Of a stretch of 64,000 nt of DNA, positions 41,726-49,594 are shown piece after piece. The stretch is from Streptomyces triculaminicus (GTDB lineage: Bacteria > Actinomycetota > Actinomycetes > Streptomycetales > Streptomycetaceae): the NCBI RefSeq assembly GCF_017349075.1, contig NZ_JAFMOF010000001.1, positions 310,001-374,000 on the forward strand. Reading direction: 5' to 3'. Below the pieces are notes generated by a model. It saw only the letters and a list, made by a program, of their open reading frames with translations. It was not told the origin of the DNA and ran no database searches. The translations under genes and the position numbers were made by a program. Each line of letters begins with the position of its first letter. Positions within the stretch are counted from its first letter, which is position 1.

Positions 41726-43704
41726 GATTCACCCCGAGCCGCCGCACCCGCCGCCTGGCGATCGGTGCGGCGGTCGTGCTCGTACTGGGCGGGATGAACG
41801 CACCGGCCATCTGGGGATACGCCGCCGACCAGTACCACGACTACAAGATCAACAAGCCGGAGTACAAGGCCAGGAACGGCCACTGGGACGTGGTGGACGT
41901 CCCGGAGGAGTACCGGATCAACACCATCCACGCGGCCCTGCTGCACACCGGCAAGGTGCTGCTCGTGGCCGGCTCCGGCAACAACGCCGCCAACTTCAAG
42001 GCCAAGTCCTTCCGCACGGTCCTGTGGGATCCGCGCACGGACACCTACAAGGACATCCCCACCCCCAAGGACCTCTTCTGCTCCGGGCACACCCAGCTGC
42101 CCGACGGAAAGCTCCTGGTGGCGGGCGGCACGCAGCGCTACGAGAAGCTCGACGGCGACGTCGACAAGGCCGGCGGCCTGATGATCGTCCACAACGAGAA
42201 CCCCGACAAGCCGATGACCTTCCCGGCGGGCACCCGCTTCACCGGCAAGGCCAACCACAAGACCTTCGAGTCCAAGGACGCGGTCCTCGTGCCCCGCGCC
42301 GCCAAGACCGGCGAGGGCGACAAGGTCAAGGTCACGGCCAGCACGGCGCGGGTGTACGTGGAGGCGCTGGACAAGGGCCACGAGTACGAGACCGGGGCGA
42401 CGGACAACTACCGCGTCGAGGGCCTGTCCGGCGCCGACGCCCGGAACTCCTACGGCATCGCCAACAAGCTCTCCTTCGACAAGAAGGACTTCCAGGGCAT
42501 CAAGGACGCCTTCGAGTTCGACCCGGTGGCCGAGCGCTATGTCACGGTCGACCCGATGCACGAGGCCCGTTGGTACCCCACCCTGACCACCCTTCAGGAC
42601 GGCAGGGTGCTGTCGGTCTCCGGCCTGGACGAGATCGGCCAGGTCGTCCCCGGCAAGAACGAGATCTACGACCCGGCCACCAAGAAGTGGACGTACCTGC
42701 CCAAGGAGCGTTTCTTCCCCACCTACCCCGCCCTGTTCCTCACCGACAAGGGCAGGATCTTCTACACCGGCTCCAACGCCGGCTACGGCCCGGCCGACAA
42801 GGGCCGGGTGCCGGGGCTGTGGGACCTGGAGAGCAACGACTTCACCGTGGTGCCGGGCATCGGCGACCCGGACATCCTCGAGACCTCGATGTCCGTGCTG
42901 CTGCCGCCTGCCCAGTTGCAGCGCTACATGGTCCTGGGCGGCGGCGGGGTGGGCGAGGACCGCAGGTCCACGGCCCGGACCCGCATCGTCGACCTGCGCG
43001 ACGAGAGCCCCCGCTTCCACGACGGGCCCGACCTCTACGCCAAGGTGCGCTACCCCAGCAGCGTCATCCTGCCCGACGACACCGTGCTGACCACCAACGG
43101 CTCCGGCGACTACCGGGGCCGCGGCGACTCCAACGTCATCGCGGCGGAGCTGTACGACCCGAGGGCCAACAGCACCCGCCCGGTCGCCGATCCGCTGGTG
43201 GGGCGCAACTACCACTCCGGGGCGCTGCTGCTGCCCGACGGGCGGGTGATGACGTTCGGCTCCGACTCGCTCTTCGGCGACAAGGACAACACCAGGCCGG
43301 GCACCTTCCAGCAGCAGATCGACCTCTACACCCCGCCCTACGCCTTCCGGGAGGAACGCCCGGAGATCAAGGACACCGCGCCCCGCACGGTGCGGCTGGG
43401 AGAGTCGGCCACCTACCGCGCGGACCGGGCGAAGAGCATCGTCAGGGGCCGGCTGATCCGGCCGGGCTCCTTCACCCACGTCACGAACATCGAGCAGCGC
43501 TCGATCGCCCTGGACCTGACCGTCTCGGGCGACACGTTCACCGTGACGCTCCCCAAGGACCCCTCGCTGGTGCCCCCCGGCTGGTACATGCTCAACGTCG
43601 TCGACGCGAAGGGGACCCCGTCGGAGGCGGTGTGGGTCAAGGTGCCGGTGGCGGAGGAGTTCTCCCCGGCGGCGGCCGCCGAGTCGTCGGCGAACTCCTC
43701 CTGA
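41722..43704 (+). CDS. glxA: radical copper oxidase GlxA (galactose oxidase-like)
   Basis: 660 aa. One N-terminal membrane segment (LAIGAAVVLVLGGMNAPAI), then kelch-type beta-propeller repeats and a C-terminal DUF1929-type domain. Candidate active-site residues are visible: C120 in DLFCSGHTQ and Y140 in GGTQRYEK (Tyr-Cys cofactor), W in HEARWYPT, Y497-H498 in VGRNYHSG and H586 in GSFTHVTN (copper ligands). It oxidises a terminal sugar alcohol and is needed for tip-glycan deposition in S. lividans. It is translationally coupled to cslA. Confidence 0.95.
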   Translation: MRFTPSRRTRRLAIGAAVVLVLGGMNAPAIWGYAADQYHDYKINKPEYKARNGHWDVVDVPEEYRINTIHAALLHTGKVLLVAGSGNNAANFKAKSFRTVLWDPRTDTYKDIPTPKDLFCSGHTQLPDGKLLVAGGTQRYEKLDGDVDKAGGLMIVHNENPDKPMTFPAGTRFTGKANHKTFESKDAVLVPRAAKTGEGDKVKVTASTARVYVEALDKGHEYETGATDNYRVEGLSGADARNSYGIANKLSFDKKDFQGIKDAFEFDPVAERYVTVDPMHEARWYPTLTTLQDGRVLSVSGLDEIGQVVPGKNEIYDPATKKWTYLPKERFFPTYPALFLTDKGRIFYTGSNAGYGPADKGRVPGLWDLESNDFTVVPGIGDPDILETSMSVLLPPAQLQRYMVLGGGGVGEDRRSTARTRIVDLRDESPRFHDGPDLYAKVRYPSSVILPDDTVLTTNGSGDYRGRGDSNVIAAELYDPRANSTRPVADPLVGRNYHSGALLLPDGRVMTFGSDSLFGDKDNTRPGTFQQQIDLYTPPYAFREERPEIKDTAPRTVRLGESATYRADRAKSIVRGRLIRPGSFTHVTNIEQRSIALDLTVSGDTFTVTLPKDPSLVPPGWYMLNVVDAKGTPSEAVWVKVPVAEEFSPAAAAESSANSS

Positions 43705-43727
43705 GCTCCGCTGCTCCACAGTGGGAC

Positions 43728-43761
43728 GGCCGCTCCGGCTCGGTGCCGGACCGGAGCGGCC
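43728..43761. terminator. bidirectional hairpin between glxA and cslZ
   Basis: GGCCGCTCCGG (43728-43738) and CCGGAGCGGCC (43751-43761), an 11-bp perfect stem between convergent genes, 24 nt after the glxA stop. Confidence 0.85.
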
Positions 43762-43768
43762 GGGTGGG

Positions 43769-44821
43769 TCAGCGGGAGTTGCGGGCCAGCTCGAGGGCGT
43801 ACGTCTCCCACCACTGGCCGGCGTCCGGGCCGCCCTTGCAGGCGCCGTCCGACTCGCCGGGCCGCTTGACCCAGAGGTAGGCGTCCACGAGCGCGTCCCC
43901 GGTCCGGACGGTCGGGGGGGCGCCGAGGGCCCGGCCCGAGGGATTGCACCAGGCCTTCTCGTGGTCGCCGCCGCTGAGCGGGCCGTTGCCGTTGCGGCTG
44001 GTGTCGATGACGAAGTGCTTGCCGCCCACGAGGGCGGAGAGCCTGCGGCCGTAGTCCTTGCTGTCCTCGGTGGTCTGGAAGTTGGAAACGTTCAGCGCGA
44101 AGCCGTCCGCCCGGTCGATGCCGGCCCGGCGCAGCGGCTCGGCCATCCGGTCGCCCGGCGTGACCCAGCTGGGGTTGCCCGCGTCGAGGTAGACCTTGGT
44201 GCGGGGCAGCTCCTTGAGCCTGCCCACGGCCTCCTTCAGCAGGGCGTACCGCTCCTCGTGGAACTGCTGGGGGGTGCAGCCGTCCTCCATGTGCGGCAGC
44301 GCGTCGGGTTCGAGGATGACCGTCGCGGTGCGGTCGCCGATACCGCGTACGGCCTTCTCCAGCCAGGCGCGGTAGGCGTCGCCGTCGGCCGCGCCGCCCT
44401 GGGAGTACTGGCCGCAGTCGCGGTGGGGGATGTTGTAGAACACGAGCAGGGCGTCCCGGTCGGCCTTGGTGGCCGCCTCGGTGAAGCCCCGGGTCTGGCC
44501 CTCCGGGTCGTCCGCGCCCACCCACTCCGCGACCGGCTGCCCGGCGATCTTCTGGATGAGGTCGGCGTCCCGCTTCTTGCCGTCCTCGCGCAGCCGGGTG
44601 GCCTCCTTGGCGGCGGTGCCGTCCGGGTTCACCCAGAACGGGGAGGAGGACTTGGGCAGCTGGGAGGCGGGCGACACGGAAGGGGGGTTCTTCTTCGGCG
44701 ACGCCTCGTCGCCCGACGAGCACCCCGCGACGGCGAGGAGCAGGAGCATCCCCGCGGTCGCCCCCGCCCGTGCCCGCGTCCGGCGGGCCCCACGCGCGCG
44801 TCCGGCGTCGCTGCCGTACAT
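43769..44821 (-). CDS. cslZ: GH6-family endoglucanase lipoprotein (CslZ)
   Basis: 350 aa from the ATG at 44821 with AAGGGGGAG 3 nt upstream. Lipoprotein signal: RTRARAGATAG, MLLLLAVAGC (lipobox LAVAGC), then a Ser/Lys linker. The GH6 domain has VFYNIPHRDCGQYSQGG and ATVILEPDALPHM (catalytic Asp), NPSWVTPGDRM, and a C-terminal VKRPGESDGAC. It probably trims or releases the CslA glycan outside the membrane. Confidence 0.92.
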   Translation of the reverse strand: MYGSDAGRARGARRTRARAGATAGMLLLLAVAGCSSGDEASPKKNPPSVSPASQLPKSSSPFWVNPDGTAAKEATRLREDGKKRDADLIQKIAGQPVAEWVGADDPEGQTRGFTEAATKADRDALLVFYNIPHRDCGQYSQGGAADGDAYRAWLEKAVRGIGDRTATVILEPDALPHMEDGCTPQQFHEERYALLKEAVGRLKELPRTKVYLDAGNPSWVTPGDRMAEPLRRAGIDRADGFALNVSNFQTTEDSKDYGRRLSALVGGKHFVIDTSRNGNGPLSGGDHEKAWCNPSGRALGAPPTVRTGDALVDAYLWVKRPGESDGACKGGPDAGQWWETYALELARNSR

Positions 44822-44888
44822 CCACTCCCCCTTGGGTGTACTGCCTCTGGCGGTGCCCGGAGATGCCTTCTCAATGCTGGCACAGACG

Positions 44889-44906
44889 TGCCCACGGCCG
44901 TGGGCA
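44889..44906. promoter_or_regulatory. 18-bp perfect palindrome upstream of cslZ
   Basis: TGCCCACGGCCGTGGGCA, immediately followed by a second inverted repeat GTCAT-GCC-ATGAC at 44907-44919, lies about 70 nt upstream of the cslZ start. Size and position suit a LacI- or TetR-type operator, but no matching regulator gene is adjacent. Confidence 0.5.
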
Positions 44907-44924
44907 GTCATGCCATGACACATA

Positions 44925-44950
44925 CCGAGTCGCCCTGTCGGGCGACTCGG
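44925..44950 (-). terminator. terminator of the sortase operon
   Basis: CCGAGTCGCCC and GGGCGACTCGG around TGTC: an 11-bp perfect stem, 36 nt after the sortase stop on the minus strand. Confidence 0.82.
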
Positions 44951-44985
44951 CCGGACCGGGCGCGGCCGCGGCGTCGGACTCATCG

Positions 44986-45672
44986 TCAGGCCTTTCGGAT
45001 GTCGGTGGTGGCGAAGGGGGCGGTCGTGTCCGTCAGGTAGGCGGAGACGACGATGTTGGCGCTGTACGAGCGGCGCTCGCGGTCGTAGTTGCCGCCGCAG
45101 GTGATCAGGCGCAGCTCGGCCCGGTCGGGCCGGCGCGGCCCGTAGGCCTTCGCGGCGTCGAAGCGGTCCTTGGTGAAGACGGCGACGTCCTCGACGGTGA
45201 ACTCGGCGGTGGAGCCGTCCGCGCGGGTGACGCCGATCTTCTCGCCGGGGCCGAGGTCGCCGAGTGCGGAGAAGACGGCGGGCGCGCGGTCGGTGTCGAG
45301 GTGTCCGACCAGGACGGCCGCGCCCGGGCTGCCGGGGGCGGGTCCTCCCTGGTACCAGGCGACGGCGCCGGGGCGGGTGAAGGGCGGCGGTTCGACGGCG
45401 CCCTGCCGGGTCAGGCCGTGGGGCTCGATGGGGGCACGTATGTTCGCGGTGGTGATGGTGAGGGCTCCCGGGCGGGCCGGGGGCAGGGGGTCGTGGGCCG
45501 GGGGCAGGGCGTGGCCGGGCCGCCCGGCGGCGGCCACGTCGCCGGTGGTGGGAGAGACCGCCATCGGCACCTCGGTGACGTCCCGGCCCCACAGCCACAG
45601 CGCCACCAGCAGCGCGGACCAGGCCATTCCGGTCAGCAGACGGCCTGCACCGCTCGCGCGCTCGTCCGGCAT
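44986..45672 (-). CDS. class F sortase
   Basis: 228 aa from the ATG at 45672. One N-terminal membrane anchor (LLTGMAWSALLVALWLWG), a Pro/Ala linker and the sortase barrel. Catalytic residues: His in AAVLVGHLDTD, Cys in LRLITCGGNYD, Arg in RERRSYSANIVV. It should attach a surface protein to the wall. The gene directly upstream (4-nt gap) encodes an exported protein with a sortase-like C-terminus, probably its substrate. Confidence 0.92.
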   Translation of the reverse strand: MPDERASGAGRLLTGMAWSALLVALWLWGRDVTEVPMAVSPTTGDVAAAGRPGHALPPAHDPLPPARPGALTITTANIRAPIEPHGLTRQGAVEPPPFTRPGAVAWYQGGPAPGSPGAAVLVGHLDTDRAPAVFSALGDLGPGEKIGVTRADGSTAEFTVEDVAVFTKDRFDAAKAYGPRRPDRAELRLITCGGNYDRERRSYSANIVVSAYLTDTTAPFATTDIRKA

Positions 45673-45676
45673 GGCG

Positions 45677-46309
45677 CTACTGCTGCTGCTGTCGGCGCTG
45701 CTGGGCGTTGGTGCGGCGCCGGTACCAGATGAGGCCGCCCGCGATGGCCGCGGTGGTGCCCGCGAGCACGAGGCCCCCGGTGTCGGGCGCCTCGGCGGCG
45801 GCCACATGACGGGTGCCGCCGCCTCCGGCGGGCACCGGGGCGACGGGCGAGGCGTGGCCGTAGGCCTCGCGGGGGTCGGGGCCCACGGCGGCGGCGCGGT
45901 CGCCGTCGGCCCGGTCGCTCTGCGCGCCGGCGTGACGGTCGGACAGGTCCCGGCCGTCGGTGACGACGGTCAGCTTTCCCTCGGCCGTGGCGTCGACGCC
46001 CTCGCAGTTGATCCTGACCGGGTACGTTCCGGCGGCCATGGTCTCGCGGATGGTGGCCTCGGCGAACATGCCGGCCGAGTCCTTGGTGAGCTTGGCGTCG
46101 GTCACGAACGCCTCGGAGGTGGCGGTCGCCCGGTTGCTCTCGCAGCCGGCGACCCGCAGCTGGACTTCGGCACCCGGCCTGCTGGTGACGGGCGTGAGCT
46201 CGATGGTTCCTGACATGGTGACGGGGCCGTCGTTGGCGTGGGCGGTGGCGGCGCAGACGACGACCGCCGCGGCCACGGCGCCGCAGAGGGCGTAGCGGAC
46301 TGAAGCCAT
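45677..46309 (-). CDS. exported protein with C-terminal anchor, likely sortase substrate
   Basis: 210 aa from the ATG at 46309 with GGAGG 7 nt upstream. Signal peptide (VRYALCGAVAAAVVVCAATAHA), an immunoglobulin-like beta domain (TIELTPVTSRPGAEVQLRV, two Cys), then a low-complexity linker and EAPDTGG, a hydrophobic span (LVLAGTTAAIAGGLIWY) and RRRTNAQQRRQQQQ. APDTG in front of the span and basic tail looks like a variant of the LPxTG sorting signal. The poly-Gln end comes from a CTG/CAG repeat. Confidence 0.82.
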   Translation of the reverse strand: MASVRYALCGAVAAAVVVCAATAHANDGPVTMSGTIELTPVTSRPGAEVQLRVAGCESNRATATSEAFVTDAKLTKDSAGMFAEATIRETMAAGTYPVRINCEGVDATAEGKLTVVTDGRDLSDRHAGAQSDRADGDRAAAVGPDPREAYGHASPVAPVPAGGGGTRHVAAAEAPDTGGLVLAGTTAAIAGGLIWYRRRTNAQQRRQQQQ

Positions 46310-46503
46310 AGTGAACCTCCTGGTACTCCAGAGGTTCACCCGCCGAGGCGGCCGTACGCATCCGCTCCGTGCTCGTATTGCTCCATTTGACGATCTTCAG
46401 AACCAATCAGACCGGTTCGGCCCAATTACGGGCCGGATCCGACCCCCACGCGGCGGGATCGGACCGGCCGTTGGAACCGGTCACGCCGGTTGCGGAGCAG
46501 GCG

Positions 46504-47283
46504 TCAGATCAGGTCGACGAGGTCCGCGATCGAGTCGACGACGCGGGACGGCCGGAACGGGTGCAGGTCGACCTCCTCGGCCCGGGTCAGCCCGGTGAGC
46601 ACGAGGAAGGTCTCCATGCCGGCCTCGAGCCCGGCCAGGATGTCCGTGTCCATCCGGTCGCCGATCATGGCGCTGGTCTCGGAGTGGGCGCCGATGGCGT
46701 TGAGCCCGGCCCGCATCATCAGCGGGTTGGGCTTGCCGACGAAGTAGGGCTCGCGCCCGGTCGCCTTGGTGATCAGCGCGGCGACGGAACCCGTGGCGGG
46801 CAGGGCGCCCTCGGCGGAGGGGCCGGTCTCGTCGGGGTTGGTGGCGATGAAGCGGGCGCCGTTGTTGATCAGGCGGATGGCCTTGGTGAGCGCCTCGAAG
46901 CTGTAGGTGCGGGTCTCGCCGAGGACCACGTAGTCGGGGTCGGCGTCGGTCAGGACGTATCCGATGTCGTGCAGGGCGGTGGTCAGCCCGGCCTCGCCGA
47001 TGACGTAGGCGGTGCCGCCGGGGCGCTGGTCGTCGAGGAACTGGGCGGTGGCCAGGGCGGAGGTCCAGATGTTGGCGACCGGCACGTCGAGCCCGATCCG
47101 CTGCAGCCGGGCGTGCAGGTCCCGGGCGGTGTAGATCGAGTTGTTCGTCAGGACGAGGAAGGGCTTGCCGGACTCGCGGAGCCCCTTGATGAAGGCGTCG
47201 GCCCCGGGCACCGGAATGCCCTCGTGCATGAGGACACCGTCCATGTCGGTGAGCCAGGACTCGATCGGCTTGCGCTCTGCCAC
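46504..47283 (-). CDS. HAD-IIA family phosphatase (NagD-like)
   Basis: 259 aa from a GTG with AGGAG 8 nt upstream. HAD motifs: motif I TDMDGVLMHEG, motif II LVLTNNS, motif IV MIGDRMDTDILAG, with the type IIA cap between. Relatives remove phosphate from nucleotides or sugar phosphates (NagD, p-nitrophenylphosphatase). The C-terminus ends HPFRPSRVVDSIADLVDLI. Monocistronic. Confidence 0.93.
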   Translation of the reverse strand: MAERKPIESWLTDMDGVLMHEGIPVPGADAFIKGLRESGKPFLVLTNNSIYTARDLHARLQRIGLDVPVANIWTSALATAQFLDDQRPGGTAYVIGEAGLTTALHDIGYVLTDADPDYVVLGETRTYSFEALTKAIRLINNGARFIATNPDETGPSAEGALPATGSVAALITKATGREPYFVGKPNPLMMRAGLNAIGAHSETSAMIGDRMDTDILAGLEAGMETFLVLTGLTRAEEVDLHPFRPSRVVDSIADLVDLI

Positions 47284-47412
47284 TGCGGGACTCCTGCCGT
47301 GCTGTCGCCCGTCACCGGCGGGACACCGGGACGCCAGGGCGGCACCACTCGTGCGCCGCCCTGACACCCCCAGCCTAATCAGTCCCCGGCGGTGGCCCCG
47401 GGCCGCCGATTC

Positions 47413-48321
47413 CTAGCGTTCCGTCCCGGTATGCCGCTCCTCGTCGTCCTCCGCCGGGGCCTCCGCCGCCTCCAGCAGGCGGCCCCGGGCCAGGCGGGCG
47501 CCGATCAGCAGCGCCGCCCCGGCGGCCAGCAGGGCCCAGGCCACGAGGCCCATCGCGAGCACGGGGCGTTCGTCGCCGCTGTCGGCGAGCGCGGACGAGG
47601 CCGCGGCGGCGTCGGCGGGCCCGCCGGACGGGCCGTACGGGCCGCTCGGCACGTCCGCCGCGGACGGCCCGGACGGATCGGACGGCGAGGAGGAGGCCGG
47701 GGTCGCGCGGGCGGGCCCCACGGCGAAGGTGTAGTCGTCGGACTCCCCCACCCAGGCGCCGTCGGCGCCGCGCTTCTGGACGGCCGTGACGTTGGCGGTG
47801 ACCGCTCCCTCGGGGGCCCCGGCGGTGAAGCCGAGCCGCAGCTGGACGGTGACGAATCCGTGCGGGGGCACCGCGAAGCCGGGGAAGCCGGAGGGGGTGT
47901 CGCCGAGGACCCCGACGTTCTCCGCCTCGTCCGTGTGCTCGAGGCGCACCGGCAGCCAGCGCGAGCCGCTCTGGTCGTAGAAGTCCAGGTGGACGTGGCC
48001 GGGTTGGAGGGCCCGTCGCTTGTCGGCGAGGACGGCGACGGGGTGGATGGACCGGCACTCGCCGTCGGTGTCGTTGTGCAGCTCCAGCCGCCAGGTGTGC
48101 GGGGTGCCGCCGCGCTCGTACGCCCCGGGGCCGCCGCTCAGCCGCGAGGTGATCGGGAACTCGCTGCCGACGGGGTCGCCGCACCGCTGCGACGGGGGGT
48201 CGGCGGGCGACGGAGCCGCCGCGGCCGGGGTGGCGCAGGCGAGGAGGGCGGCGCACGCGAGGAGGAACCGCCGGACGGGCCTCGGCGCTCGGGTCGGGCA
48301 CATCGCGGACAGCGCAGGCAT
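47413..48321 (-). CDS. secreted, membrane-anchored hypothetical protein
   Basis: 302 aa from the ATG at 48321 with GGAGAGG 7 nt upstream. Signal peptide (RPVRRFLLACAALLACATPAAAA), a beta-rich extracytoplasmic domain (for example WRLELHNDTDGECRSIHPV), a Ser/Pro/Gly linker, and a C-terminal span (LVAWALLAAGAALLIGARLA) with a charged tail. It resembles Streptomyces surface proteins of unknown function. No LPxTG motif is seen. Codon use is typical. Confidence 0.75.
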   Translation of the reverse strand: MPALSAMCPTRAPRPVRRFLLACAALLACATPAAAAPSPADPPSQRCGDPVGSEFPITSRLSGGPGAYERGGTPHTWRLELHNDTDGECRSIHPVAVLADKRRALQPGHVHLDFYDQSGSRWLPVRLEHTDEAENVGVLGDTPSGFPGFAVPPHGFVTVQLRLGFTAGAPEGAVTANVTAVQKRGADGAWVGESDDYTFAVGPARATPASSSPSDPSGPSAADVPSGPYGPSGGPADAAAASSALADSGDERPVLAMGLVAWALLAAGAALLIGARLARGRLLEAAEAPAEDDEERHTGTER

Positions 48322-48419
48322 CGCGGGACCTCTCCGGGTGGCGGCTCCGGTCGTACCGGAACATCCCACCGGTCCGCGACCGGTCATCGCGTCGCCCGCG
48401 GCTTGCGCCCGACTGGGCG

Positions 48420-49538
48420 TCAATGTCCGCCCGATAGGCCGATGGTCATCTCATCCACACCGCGGCCGAAGAGGGGGGCCAGCACCAGTTCGGCCGCGCC
48501 CTCGACGACCGTGCGGTCGCCTCCGGGGGCGACGCGGACGGCGGTGGCGTCGGCCAGTTCGGCGCGCACTCCGCGGACGTACGCGTCGGGGTCCGCCAGC
48601 ACGGTCCGGCCGCCGAGCAGCACATGGTCGATGTCCAGCAGCCGGACGAGGTTGGCGGCGCCGACGCCGAGCAGGCGGGCGGCGCGGGCGGTGTCGCCGG
48701 CCGCGACGGCCGCGAGGCAGAGGACCTCCAGGCAGCCGCGGTTTCCGCACGGGCACGGGGGGCCGTCGAGCTGGAGCACCTGGTGGCCGAACTCGCCCGC
48801 ACCGGTCCTGGCTCCGCGGTGCACCCGGCCGCCGAGCACGAGGCCCGCGCCGAGGCCGGTTCCGAGGTGGAGGTAGGCGAAGGAGGAGGCGTCGCGCGGG
48901 CCGCGCAGGGCGAGGCCGAGGGCGGCGGCGTTGGTGTCCTTGTCCAGCGTGACGGGCAGGGCCAGCCGTTCGCTCAGCGCGTCGCGCAGGGGGAAGCCGT
49001 CCCACTGGGGGAAGCCGGTGACGCGGTGGAGCACGCCACCGCGGTGGTCCAGCGGGCCGGGGGCGGCGACTCCGGCGCCGAGGACGGCGGGGGCCCCGGC
49101 CTCCGCGAGCAGCGCCGTCACCTCGCGCGCCACCGCGTCGAGCACCGCGTCCCCGCCCGCGCCGAAGGCGAGCGGCGTGGTGCGCGTGGCGACGGCCGCG
49201 CCCATGAGGTCGGCGAGGGTGACGGTCAGGGTGTCGCGGTCGAGGTGGAGGCCGAGGGCGTGCGCGGCGCCGGGCACCAGGCACAGGACAGTAGCGGGCT
49301 TGCCGCCCGTGGAGGCGCGGCGGCCCGCCTCGGCGGCGAGGCCGGACTCCCGCAGCCGACCGGTGATCTTGCTGACGGCCTGCGGGGTCAGTCCCGTGCC
49401 CGCGGCCAGTTCCGCCCTGCTGGCGCCGGCCTCGCCGGCGTCGCGCAGCAGGCCGAGGACGAGGGCGGCGTTGTGGTCGCGCAGGGCGGCGAGGTTGGCC
49501 CCAGGATGGGTTCCGGGACCGGCTCCGATAGTGCTCAC
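48420..49538 (-). CDS. ROK-family transcriptional regulator
   Basis: 372 aa from a GTG at 49538 with GGAG 9 nt upstream (GTG 49553 is an alternative). N-terminal winged HTH (ASRAELAAGTGLTPQAVSKI), then a ROK sugar-kinase-like domain with the zinc motif CPCGNRGCLE and GTGLGAGLVLGG. It probably represses sugar genes. It is divergent from a Gfo/Idh/MocA dehydrogenase gene with inverted repeats between them, its likely target. Confidence 0.92.
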   Translation of the reverse strand: MSTIGAGPGTHPGANLAALRDHNAALVLGLLRDAGEAGASRAELAAGTGLTPQAVSKITGRLRESGLAAEAGRRASTGGKPATVLCLVPGAAHALGLHLDRDTLTVTLADLMGAAVATRTTPLAFGAGGDAVLDAVAREVTALLAEAGAPAVLGAGVAAPGPLDHRGGVLHRVTGFPQWDGFPLRDALSERLALPVTLDKDTNAAALGLALRGPRDASSFAYLHLGTGLGAGLVLGGRVHRGARTGAGEFGHQVLQLDGPPCPCGNRGCLEVLCLAAVAAGDTARAARLLGVGAANLVRLLDIDHVLLGGRTVLADPDAYVRGVRAELADATAVRVAPGGDRTVVEGAAELVLAPLFGRGVDEMTIGLSGGH

Positions 49539-49558
49539 GGCCTCATTCTCCACTCCGC

Positions 49559-49581
49559 TTGCACTTACGCAACACTGTTGC
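49559..49581. promoter_or_regulatory. operator-like inverted repeats between ROK and dehydrogenase genes
   Basis: Overlapping inverted repeats TTGC-ACTTAC-GCAA (49559-49572) and GCAAC-ACT-GTTGC (49569-49581) lie between the two divergent starts. They form a candidate ROK operator, though the tight spacing leaves the promoter layout unclear. Confidence 0.5.
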
Positions 49582-49594
49582 CAAAGTGGAGGGC

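Noticed and set aside
45680..45715. CTG/CAG microsatellite as a possible phase-variable tract.
   Set aside because: The repeat unit is a triplet in frame coding for Gln at the C-terminal end, so length change would not shift the frame.
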